DNA from: Microcaldota archaeon
GTDB taxonomy: Archaea > Micrarchaeota > Micrarchaeia > Norongarragalinales > JAPLXB01
Assembly (NCBI GenBank): GCA_026396285.1
Contig: JAPLXB010000024.1
Span: forward strand, 1-53,859
Length of the DNA stretch: 53,859 bases
Direction of reading: 5' to 3'
Below are positions 46,039-53,859 of the stretch, piece by piece. The notes under the pieces were generated by a model. The model made no database searches and had not been told where the DNA came from. It worked only from the letters and a program-made list of their open reading frames with translations. Both the position numbers and the translations under genes were made by a program. Every line of letters starts with the position of its first letter. Positions within the stretch are counted from its first letter, which is position 1.

Positions 46039-46162
46039 GAAAATCATCACCGCGCGCCCGGCGCCCCGCGTCCGTCGCTTGCAACGAAATGCATTCGGGG
46101 CAGGAATTTAAATAAAGTGCCTCTCTGCGGCCGCCCGCGGCGGAAAGGGACAAATCCAAACA

Positions 46163-46193
46163 TTTAAATACTTCGTTACTGCTTAGTAGTAAC
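46163..46193 (+). promoter_or_regulatory. TATA box and inverted repeat upstream of the giant surface protein
   Basis: TTTAAATA ~30 nt before the GTG at 46197; GTTACT-gcttagt-AGTAAC (46175..46193) at the expected start-site region. Confidence 0.5.
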
Positions 46194-46196
46194 AAG

Positions 46197-49100
46197 GTGG
46201 AATGGGTGGGTTGTACTCGTCTTAACGCATTCCTTGCCATGTTCGTGGCGTTGCTGGGCCTCTCGGGCTTTGCAAGCGCGGACGTGACCTGGTCTGTGGA
46301 AACAGGCGTTGGAAGCGGTTACTCCTATTACGGTAACTATTACTACGGGTACTGCGGGGACGGAGTCTGCGGACCGGGCGAAGGGTACTGGAATTGTCCG
46401 GCCGACTGCGGCGGCGGATATTACTCGTCATATTCTTACTATTCTTACGGCCCGGATTACTACTGGTATTACCCGTACCCGTATTACTACTACGTTTACC
46501 CGTACTATTATCCCTCGACCCAGGCGATTGCGCCCGTTGACAACTACTGTTCCGACGGCACCCCGAAGGGGGAGTGCGTGAGGGCTAACGGTTCAATCAC
46601 CGGCATGCTGTGCTCTGACCGCGGCATAGTGAAGGGCGCGAGCATCTGCGGGTGCCCAACTGGCTATGTTGTGAATGGAAACGATTGCGTCAACACGTGC
46701 ACTGACGGCACGATAATCGGCGATTGTTCGGAGAACCAGCCTTTCGGCTGCGATACGGACGGCGTTCTCAGGCAGCATTCTGTTGAGTGCGGTTGCCCGG
46801 AGGGCTTTGCCGAGAACGGCAAGGGCGGGTGCGTTGCCGTAAAGCCGGCGTGCTATATTGACGTCACTCCGACCAATCAGGAGATAAGGGCGCTCCACAA
46901 CGTAACCGTCGCAGTGAATTATTTTGATTACGCGTCGCCGCTCCAGAGCGTGGTGGTGGCTTGCGGGGACGGCCAGGTGGTTTCAGCCGGGTGCGGTGCG
47001 CCGCAAAACGTCGGCTCGAACTATTCTCCGGTCTACCAGGGAACGTGCATTGCCGTTTGCAAGTATGGCCCTGAACAGGCTTATCCTTCCAAGCACCTGA
47101 TCAAGGCTTATGCGGCCGGGAAGCTGTGCGGCACTTCAAAGGTGCAGGTGATTCCGCCAGAACCGACCACTGGCTCGCTGCTCGTGCAGGTCAGCGACTG
47201 CGACACGGGCGAGGCGATTTCAGGGGCGAGGGTGCAGCTAAACGCCGTCCCGATTCCGGTCCCGACTCCTGTCCCGGTGACAGCGAATTACTCTGTTGAA
47301 TTGAAGCCTGGCGCGGGCGGAAAGGACGCTTCCATAGGCGTGAGGACCGAAAGGACGAGCGGCGTGCTCCACATCCAGCCGGACGCGGCCAGCGGCGCCG
47401 ACACTTTCATTGATTCAGGGAACGTTTCAAGCCATTCGGCGTTGAACCCGCTGGAAGTTGGCTACGACGAGTCCCCGAGGGACATCAATTTCACCAACAA
47501 GATTGTCTTCGTCGGCCAGAACCTCACTACTGGCGCCGGGACTACTGTGCTTCTTGCGAGCATCACCTCAGTCGGCCAGGGGCCGGGGCAGTTGCCACAG
47601 GCTTCTTTCTACGTCTACTCTTCGGCAGGTTCGCTTCTCACGATCCAGACGATGCAGGCAGGCCAGACGTATTCCGGCAACGGCTTCACGCTTGCGGTCA
47701 ACACGGTGTTTCCGGGAATAAACAGCGTGAACTACGCGGACGTGAACTTCTCGTATCCGGACAACGTCAAGGCGGTGAAGAGGGCATTGCTTTCGTTCAA
47801 TTTGTCACAGGTGCCGGCGGGCGCGACAATTGATTACGCGGTGCTCAAGGTTTATTCCATTTCAGGCGGCGCTCCGTTGAACGTGAGCGCCCACCAAGTA
47901 ACCTCTAACTGGACCGAGGACGCGACGTGGAGCATGCGCACGCCTTCGCTCAATTGGGGGACCGCGGGCGGCGACTATTCCGCAACGCTGGAGGCAAGCG
48001 TAATGGTGGCTGACGCGGGAACTTACGAAATCAACCTGACCCAGCTCGCGAGGAACTGGGTTTCGGGCACTCAGAACTACGGAGTACTGCTCAAGGCGTT
48101 CAACGAGTCGGTTGAGAACATCAAGAACGTTTATTCAAGCGACGGCGCCAACGTTTCAATCGCGCCCGAGCTCGAGGTGTCGTATTCAATAACGCGCACG
48201 ACCGAGGCTGGCGCGAACTACGGCAATTCGCAGGCGCTCCGCGTCGGGCTTGATTCGGCGTCGAACTCGCTTTACCGCTCGCTCCTGTACTTCGACCTGT
48301 CGTCAATACCTTCGAACGCGGTGATGAACTCGTCCGAGCTCGTGCTCTACTCTGATGGAAACGGGCCGGCAATGAGCGTGTCGCTGCACGAGGTTTCAAG
48401 GAACTGGACAGAAGGCGACGGCACTGCGGGCTCCGGGGCAACATGGCTTTCATACAACGGCAGCGCGAACTGGTCGAACCCTGGCGGCGACTACAACGCG
48501 GTTTCCGAGGCGGCAAGGAACGTTTCGTCCGCGGGCGACTACTCATGGAACACAACTACGCTGGTCAGCAGGCTCGTGCTCGGCGCGTCCAACAGCGGTT
48601 TCATGCTCGTTGCAGACAACGAGAGCCAGGGAATGAAGGTGTTCTCTTCTGGCGACGCAGCCGACGCGCAACAGCCGCGCCTCCGCATAACCTATGCGGT
48701 AACCACTTACATGGCGCAGAACGCCACGAACGTCACTAGTGCGAACGCGGCCCAGCAGTATTCTGCCACTGTTTACACCGACTCTAACGGCGAAGTGCTG
48801 TTTGACTACCTGAACCCGTTGACGCATGCGATAACGGTTTCAAAAGGAGGGTATCCTGACGCTGGTTCATCCAAGCTGGTCGTGGTCGGGACAGTCGTGC
48901 CCGCGGAAGTGTGCCTTTCCCGTGTGGCGTGCGACGTTTCCGCAAAGCTCGTGGGCACCGCCAAGGACCTGATTCAAGTAAAGGTCATCAACAACCTTGC
49001 GTCAAGCAACGCGGTCACGGTTGACTACTCGGGCGCAATCGAGCTCGACGGGCCAGCCAACCTCACGCTTGGGCCTGGCGAGCAGAGGATAATCAGCGTC

Positions 49101-50648
49101 ATTCCAAGGCCTCCGGCAAACTACGTCGGCGGAAGCAAGGCGCTCGTGAGCGTCGCCGGAAACGGCACGTGCAGGGCGAACCTTGAAATCCCGGTCATAG
49201 TGAAGGGCGGCCTCTCGCTGTGGGCGCTTGATTCCGAGAAAGACGGCCTGGGCGGGACAACAACCTGCTTCAAGCTTCTCGTGAGGAACACCGGCCCGGA
49301 CAAGGGCTCGGTGACGATGGCGTCGCCGTCCAATTACTCGGCGTTCTTTACGACCCTGTCGCCGAAGCAGTTCAGGATAAGCCCGAGGGAGTCGAGGTAC
49401 GTCGACTTCTGCGTGAAGCCTTCGGCGGGCGAAGAGGGTTCGCAGGCGTTCAACGTCAGCGCACTGAGCCCGATAAACGACGCTTCAGTCTCTGTCATGC
49501 TTAACCTGCCAGGCGGGGACGCGTTCGCGACTGATTTCGCGAACTGCCCCGAGATCCAGTCCTCGGCAACGCCGGTCTACTACCCGGTTTCAGTTGAGAA
49601 CAACATGGGCCCCGGCGACTTCATCGCAGGGCTCGAGGGAGCCGGTGACGGCGTTTCAATCGCCCAGCCGCGCATCTACAACCTCGGCCAGGACGACGTG
49701 CGCAAGGTTTACCTCGTATTCGACACCGGCGCCCTTATAGCCGGGGAACATTATTTTGACTTGATCGTAAGGAAGGATGGCCGCGTGGTCTACCAGCTTC
49801 CGCTGTGCTTCACGCACGGCGCGCGCAAGGGTGTGGAAATTGACCTGGCGCCGGCCGCGATAATCGTTCCAAGGGGCTCCGGCCAGTCCGCGCTCCTTTC
49901 AGTCAGGAATTCCGGGAACGTCCGCGCGACGTATTCGGTGAAAACACCGTCTTCGTTCAGTTCGGTGACAATCACTCCGGGCACGTTGACGATAGAGCCG
50001 GGCGAGGAGGCCCAGGCAGACGTGTACGTCAACCCGTCCCAAATGGCTTCTCCGGGGTCGTATGACATCCCGATACAGTTGTATTCGGACGGAAAGGTTT
50101 TGGCCAACAGGTCGCTTGCGGTTAAGGTGGTTGCGGAACTGCTCTTCCATTCTGCGGTCTCAAGCCCGGTGGTGGGGGTTTACGACGAGGACGGGGCCGC
50201 GAAGGCGACTGTTGAATTCACGGTGGCCAACAACGAGGCGAACCAGGTGACGGTCAATGCTGCCCTGAACGGGCTGCCGGCCGACTGGGCCGTTTCAGTT
50301 GACTCGAGGGACGCGGTGCTTGCGCCGGGCGAGTCAAGGAAATTCGTATTCGCGGTTTCCGCGGAGGCGCCGGAGGCGAGGGACTATCCCGCGACCATCC
50401 AGTTGAGCACTTCGGACGGAAAGAAGGCATTCGTGCCGGTCAACATCCCGATGGCCAACTACGCGGGCGGAAGGCTTTCAGGCTTCTTCACATTCGGCTC
50501 GTCCGAGACGCTGATACTGGTTTTCCTCATCGTTCTCGCCGCAGCCGGCGCATACCTGTACGTGATGGGCCGCGACGAAGGGGCGGCAGAAGGAAGCGAA
50601 TCGGTTTCGGACGTGGTGAGGAAAATAAGGGAACGCCAGAGCGCATGA
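46197..50648 (+). CDS. Large surface protein: signal peptide, Tyr-rich segment, Cys-rich motifs, two DNRLRE-like domains, C-terminal TM anchor
   Basis: FLAMFVALLGLSGFASADV; YYGNYYYGYCGDGVCGPGEGYWNCPADCGGGYYSSYSYYSYGPDYYWYYPYPYYYYVYPYYYPS; two units of the type ALLSFNLSQVPAGATIDYAVLKVYS.../SLLYFDLSSIPSNAVMNSSELVLYS...; C-terminal TM. Confidence 0.85.
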   Translation: MEWVGCTRLNAFLAMFVALLGLSGFASADVTWSVETGVGSGYSYYGNYYYGYCGDGVCGPGEGYWNCPADCGGGYYSSYSYYSYGPDYYWYYPYPYYYYVYPYYYPSTQAIAPVDNYCSDGTPKGECVRANGSITGMLCSDRGIVKGASICGCPTGYVVNGNDCVNTCTDGTIIGDCSENQPFGCDTDGVLRQHSVECGCPEGFAENGKGGCVAVKPACYIDVTPTNQEIRALHNVTVAVNYFDYASPLQSVVVACGDGQVVSAGCGAPQNVGSNYSPVYQGTCIAVCKYGPEQAYPSKHLIKAYAAGKLCGTSKVQVIPPEPTTGSLLVQVSDCDTGEAISGARVQLNAVPIPVPTPVPVTANYSVELKPGAGGKDASIGVRTERTSGVLHIQPDAASGADTFIDSGNVSSHSALNPLEVGYDESPRDINFTNKIVFVGQNLTTGAGTTVLLASITSVGQGPGQLPQASFYVYSSAGSLLTIQTMQAGQTYSGNGFTLAVNTVFPGINSVNYADVNFSYPDNVKAVKRALLSFNLSQVPAGATIDYAVLKVYSISGGAPLNVSAHQVTSNWTEDATWSMRTPSLNWGTAGGDYSATLEASVMVADAGTYEINLTQLARNWVSGTQNYGVLLKAFNESVENIKNVYSSDGANVSIAPELEVSYSITRTTEAGANYGNSQALRVGLDSASNSLYRSLLYFDLSSIPSNAVMNSSELVLYSDGNGPAMSVSLHEVSRNWTEGDGTAGSGATWLSYNGSANWSNPGGDYNAVSEAARNVSSAGDYSWNTTTLVSRLVLGASNSGFMLVADNESQGMKVFSSGDAADAQQPRLRITYAVTTYMAQNATNVTSANAAQQYSATVYTDSNGEVLFDYLNPLTHAITVSKGGYPDAGSSKLVVVGTVVPAEVCLSRVACDVSAKLVGTAKDLIQVKVINNLASSNAVTVDYSGAIELDGPANLTLGPGEQRIISVIPRPPANYVGGSKALVSVAGNGTCRANLEIPVIVKGGLSLWALDSEKDGLGGTTTCFKLLVRNTGPDKGSVTMASPSNYSAFFTTLSPKQFRISPRESRYVDFCVKPSAGEEGSQAFNVSALSPINDASVSVMLNLPGGDAFATDFANCPEIQSSATPVYYPVSVENNMGPGDFIAGLEGAGDGVSIAQPRIYNLGQDDVRKVYLVFDTGALIAGEHYFDLIVRKDGRVVYQLPLCFTHGARKGVEIDLAPAAIIVPRGSGQSALLSVRNSGNVRATYSVKTPSSFSSVTITPGTLTIEPGEEAQADVYVNPSQMASPGSYDIPIQLYSDGKVLANRSLAVKVVAELLFHSAVSSPVVGVYDEDGAAKATVEFTVANNEANQVTVNAALNGLPADWAVSVDSRDAVLAPGESRKFVFAVSAEAPEARDYPATIQLSTSDGKKAFVPVNIPMANYAGGRLSGFFTFGSSETLILVFLIVLAAAGAYLYVMGRDEGAAEGSESVSDVVRKIRERQSA

Positions 50649-50710
50649 ACGCATGATTGGGGGATGGGCGTTCGGCGATGCGCGGCGCGTCCCGGTTGTC
50701 GTGGTGGAAA

Positions 50711-51772
50711 ATGAATGGCGCAATCAAGGCAATTGTTTTTATCCTCTTACTCTCTTTCTCGGTAGCGGCAAGCACGGTGTCCTTTTCACAGGAATCAAAG
50801 CGCACCTGCGGTGAACAGGCGGAATTCCAGGGCCACGTCAAGAACGCGCTCCAGTCGCCCCAGTCGTTCACTTTTGAAGTAACCGACCCCTCGGGCTGGT
50901 TCACTTACTATATCACTCCTGCGGTGCGGGCGAACGCGGGCGAGACAATTGACTTTGTTTTCCTGGCAACGCCGTCGCCGGCCACGCCGCCGGGCGAATA
51001 CAACCTTTTCGTCACGGTCCATGGAAGCTCGGGCGAGGAACTGTCGGCATCCGCGTGGATAACGGTAAGGGACTGCACGCAGCTTGTCCTTATTGTTTCA
51101 GGCCCCCAGTCCGTGTGCGCCGGGAACTCGTTCCCGCTCTCGCTGACTGTTGAAAGCCACGGCCAGGAAACCGCGTACGGAACGGTTTCGCTTGACACTC
51201 AGGCGAGTTTCACCGGCCCGGCATCGTTCGTCATAGCCGCGGGCGAGTCAAGGAAATTCACCGCCCTCGCCACGTTCCCGCTCGGCCAAGCGCCCGGGGC
51301 GGTTGAAGTGACTGCGAGCGCAGCCACTGCCCGCGGGAAAACAACCGCCGCGACGCCGGTCAACGTGAGGGACTGCACCAACACGGCCCAAGCGACAGTG
51401 CAGACGGGCGGCTCGCCGGAACAGCAGCCGGGCGCTCTCTCCGGGTTTTTCACCGCCGCAACCGATTCGTCCCTGATTGTATTGATTTTGCTTGTCTTGG
51501 TTGCAGCATACCTCGTCGCGAGGCGGCGCGTTCCGCAGCAAGGGGAAACGGTTTCGGAAAAGGGTCCCGAGCCTTCGCAGCCGCGCAAGAAACCCATTTA
51601 CCCGGCGCCCACGAAGCTGAAAGAAATTCCCGTTCCGGAGCTGCCAGCGCTTCCGGATGTGCTGAGGGTGGGTTCGCTCGGCCTCATGGGAAGGGGTTTG
51701 AAGAAAACGCTTTTCAGGCGCGCGAAGAAAATACAGGCAAAGATAAGGAAGGCGGTGCGTGCCGCAAGGTGA
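50711..51772 (+). CDS. Surface protein with C-terminal TM anchor and basic cytoplasmic tail
   Basis: Signal peptide MNGAIKAIVFILLLSFSVAAS, repeated beta-type units ending VRDCT, ...GALSGFFTAATDSSLIVLILLVLVAAYLVARRR. Confidence 0.75.
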   Translation: MNGAIKAIVFILLLSFSVAASTVSFSQESKRTCGEQAEFQGHVKNALQSPQSFTFEVTDPSGWFTYYITPAVRANAGETIDFVFLATPSPATPPGEYNLFVTVHGSSGEELSASAWITVRDCTQLVLIVSGPQSVCAGNSFPLSLTVESHGQETAYGTVSLDTQASFTGPASFVIAAGESRKFTALATFPLGQAPGAVEVTASAATARGKTTAATPVNVRDCTNTAQATVQTGGSPEQQPGALSGFFTAATDSSLIVLILLVLVAAYLVARRRVPQQGETVSEKGPEPSQPRKKPIYPAPTKLKEIPVPELPALPDVLRVGSLGLMGRGLKKTLFRRAKKIQAKIRKAVRAAR

Positions 51773-51806
51773 GAAGCCGCGGCGCCTTCGCTTAGGGTGG
51801 AAGTAA

Positions 51807-52442
51807 ATGGATGTCGCAATACTGCTTTTCGGGATCGCAGTCGTCCTTTTCGACGCCTATGCGTACAGCCGGTACGTCAACAGGAAGGTAAGGCGGGGCG
51901 GCGGGGAAAGCGCGGAATTGGCGCGCCCCAGCAGCGAAAGGGCGCTTGCGATAAAAAAACAATTCGAGGAAGACCAGAAAAACGGTTATCCCGCCCAGGC
52001 GGCCCGCGTGCGGGCGGATGAGCTGCTCCAACCCGTTACAGCCCCGGTCGCGGCCGGCGCGGGGCAGGCGGAACAGCCGTTTGCAGATTTTTTTTGGGAT
52101 GCGGCCGCGGTTGAGTCCGGCGAACAGGATGCGCCTGCGCAGCTTGACATCAGGGTTCCGCTCAAGCGGCTCGAATTCGATTTTTTCCACCAAGTCCAGC
52201 CCGACCCGCGCGAAATGGAGATGGCGGTGCTCCGCGGCGAACTCGCGGGCCTCCGGAGGAAAATAGTTTCGCTGGAGAAAATCGCTTACGCGCCCGTGCG
52301 CGCGAGGGTGAAGAAAGTCACCTCCGAAGAACTCCTTGCTAAGGAAACCGAGCTCCACAAGATGTTCTGCAAGAGGGAAATAGACGCCGGCACCTACCAG
52401 GCGATGCGCGCAGAAATAACGAAAATGCGCCTCGGCCTCTGA
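51807..52442 (+). CDS. Hypothetical membrane-anchored protein (SHOCT-like C-terminus)
   Basis: MDVAILLFGIAVVLFDAYAYSRYVNRKVRRG...; KMFCKREIDAGTYQAMRAEITKMRLGL. Confidence 0.65.
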   Translation: MDVAILLFGIAVVLFDAYAYSRYVNRKVRRGGGESAELARPSSERALAIKKQFEEDQKNGYPAQAARVRADELLQPVTAPVAAGAGQAEQPFADFFWDAAAVESGEQDAPAQLDIRVPLKRLEFDFFHQVQPDPREMEMAVLRGELAGLRRKIVSLEKIAYAPVRARVKKVTSEELLAKETELHKMFCKREIDAGTYQAMRAEITKMRLGL

Positions 52443-52555
52443 ACTGCCGCGGGCATGGTGGCGGGCCCCCTTTGGGCGCTGCCGGCGCCTGTTGCGCAAC
52501 TCTTTTTATTTTCAGCCCCCTTATCCAAGCAACGGATTTTGCGGGGATGATTGCA

Positions 52556-53134
52556 ATGGAAAGGACTTTCGTGATGCTCAAGCCCGACTGCGTCCAGCGC
52601 GGGCTCGCCGGCGAAGCGGTTTCGCGCCTTGAACGCACGGGCCTTAAGCTGGTCGCGTTGAAGATGGTGAAGCCGTCAAAGGACTTTGTTGAGAAGTTCT
52701 ACCCCTCCAGCGACGAGTGGCTGCGGGCAGTCGGGGGTAAAACGCTTGAGAATTACGAGAAATACGGGATTGACGCGGAAAAAGAGGTCGGGACCAAGGA
52801 CGCGCTCAAGATAGGGAAGATGGTGAAGAAGTGGCTCGTTGACTTCATTTCATCGGCGCCCGTCGTCGCAATGGCGTGGGAAGGCAACCATTCCGTCGAC
52901 ATCGTCCGCAAAATCGTGGGCCACACCCTGCCCCTGAGCGCTGCGCCGGGGACAATACGCGGCGACTACTCCGTTGATTCCTCGGATTCGGCGAACGCGC
53001 GCAAGCGGCCGATAAGGAACCTGATCCACGCGTCCGGGACAGTTGAAGAGGCGAAGCACGAGATCGGCCTGTGGTTCTCTGAAAAGGAAATCCATTCATA
53101 CAAGCGGGCCGACGAGGCCGCGATGTTCGAATAA
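52556..53134 (+). CDS. ndk: Nucleoside diphosphate kinase
   Basis: MERTFVMLKPDCVQRGLAGEAVSRLERTGLKLVALKM...VAMAWEGNHSVDIVRKIVGHTLPLSAAPGTIRGDYS...NLIHASGTVEEAKHEIGLWF. Confidence 0.96.
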   Translation: MERTFVMLKPDCVQRGLAGEAVSRLERTGLKLVALKMVKPSKDFVEKFYPSSDEWLRAVGGKTLENYEKYGIDAEKEVGTKDALKIGKMVKKWLVDFISSAPVVAMAWEGNHSVDIVRKIVGHTLPLSAAPGTIRGDYSVDSSDSANARKRPIRNLIHASGTVEEAKHEIGLWFSEKEIHSYKRADEAAMFE

Positions 53135-53152
53135 AATATTGCAGGTGGGTTT

Positions 53153-53593
53153 TTGGCTGAAGGCGTGGTAATCAGGGTGAAGAAGAACGACGGGTCGCTG
53201 CTGCCGAAGTACATGACCGAGCACTCTGCCGGGGCAGACGTCTGTGCAGCGGAGGAAAAGGTCCTTGCGCCCGGCGAGACGGCGCTCGTGCCAACCGGGC
53301 TTTTCTTGGAAATCCCGCCCGGGTACGAGGTACAGGTGAGGCCGCGCAGCGGGCTGGCGTTGAACCACGGCGTAATCCTGCCGAATTCGCCGGGGACCAT
53401 TGACTCAGACTACCGGGGCGAACTGAAAATAATCTTGATGAACCTTGGGAAGCAGGCGTTTGCGGTGAAGAAAGGCGACCGCGTCGCGCAAATCGTCGCG
53501 TCCCGCGTCGTCCGGGCCGATTTTGAGGAAAGCGGGCAGTTGAGTGAAACGCGGCGCGGCCACGGCGGTTTCGGAAGCACGGGCAAAAACTAA
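53153..53593 (+). CDS. dut: dUTP diphosphatase
   Basis: [75 protein letters not shown]...GDRVAQIVA...GFGSTG: five dUTPase motifs. Confidence 0.96.
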   Translation: MAEGVVIRVKKNDGSLLPKYMTEHSAGADVCAAEEKVLAPGETALVPTGLFLEIPPGYEVQVRPRSGLALNHGVILPNSPGTIDSDYRGELKIILMNLGKQAFAVKKGDRVAQIVASRVVRADFEESGQLSETRRGHGGFGSTGKN

Positions 53594-53719
53594 CTAGCCG
53601 GCGCGCATATTGGCTCCCGCGTGTTTTTCCACCCTTTCCGGCGGCGTCGCTTTATTATTATACGGGCAGAGGCATATTCCTGTGCGTTACTTCTTCGCAT
53701 CAGTTTCTTGGTGAATTAC

Positions 53720-53859
53720 ATGCTGAGGCAGCCGATTGTGACTGTTTTGGGCCACGTGGATCACGGCAAGACGAGCCTGCTCGACGCCATCAGGGACACG
53801 CGCGTGGCGGCCGGCGAGCCGGGGCGCATCACCCAGCACGTCGGCGCATCAGAAGTGCC
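53720..53859 (+). CDS. infB: Translation initiation factor IF-2/aIF5B, N-terminal part (runs off the window end)
   Basis: [43 protein letters not shown]: GTPase P-loop of aIF5B. Confidence 0.95.
   Translation, partial: MLRQPIVTVLGHVDHGKTSLLDAIRDTRVAAGEPGRITQHVGASEV

Overview
Archaeal chromosomal window, GC-rich and densely coded, with the character of a DPANN-like euryarchaeal lineage (lineage is inference). Housekeeping content: guaA glutaminase subunit (partial), RNase P Rpp21/Rnp4, the rpl12-rpl10-rpl1 and rpl11-spt5-secE ribosomal blocks, ftsZ, lonB, rnz, pheS/pheT, uppS, ndk, dut and the 5' end of infB/aIF5B. Metabolic content: ribose-1,5-bisphosphate isomerase + AMP phosphorylase + porG, and a separate porD-X-A-B operon. 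Accessory content: (i) a minus-strand Tad-like secretion/pilus operon whose ATPase has an in-frame N-terminal domain with 16 cysteines in four [4Fe-4S]-like motifs; (ii) a second, plus-strand type-IV-pilus-like locus (ATPase, 9-TM-like platform protein, a run of small pilin-like proteins), followed by a zinc-ribbon protein, a 1483-aa Tyr-rich surface protein and a second surface protein with a similar C-terminal anchor. RNA content: a tRNA-Ile(UAU) that appears to carry two introns (D-loop and 37/38), and a tRNA-Leu(UAA) with a 37/38 intron. The Ile D-loop intron and the Leu intron share a nearly identical ~30-nt hairpin, which suggests related or mobile tRNA introns. A ~700-bp gene-poor region after pheT holds TATA-like boxes, tandem repeats, an intergenic element shared with another intergenic region of the window, and two strong tandem hairpins: a candidate structured ncRNA locus. 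No CRISPR array, rRNA or transposase was recognised. All calls are by reading; no searches were run.
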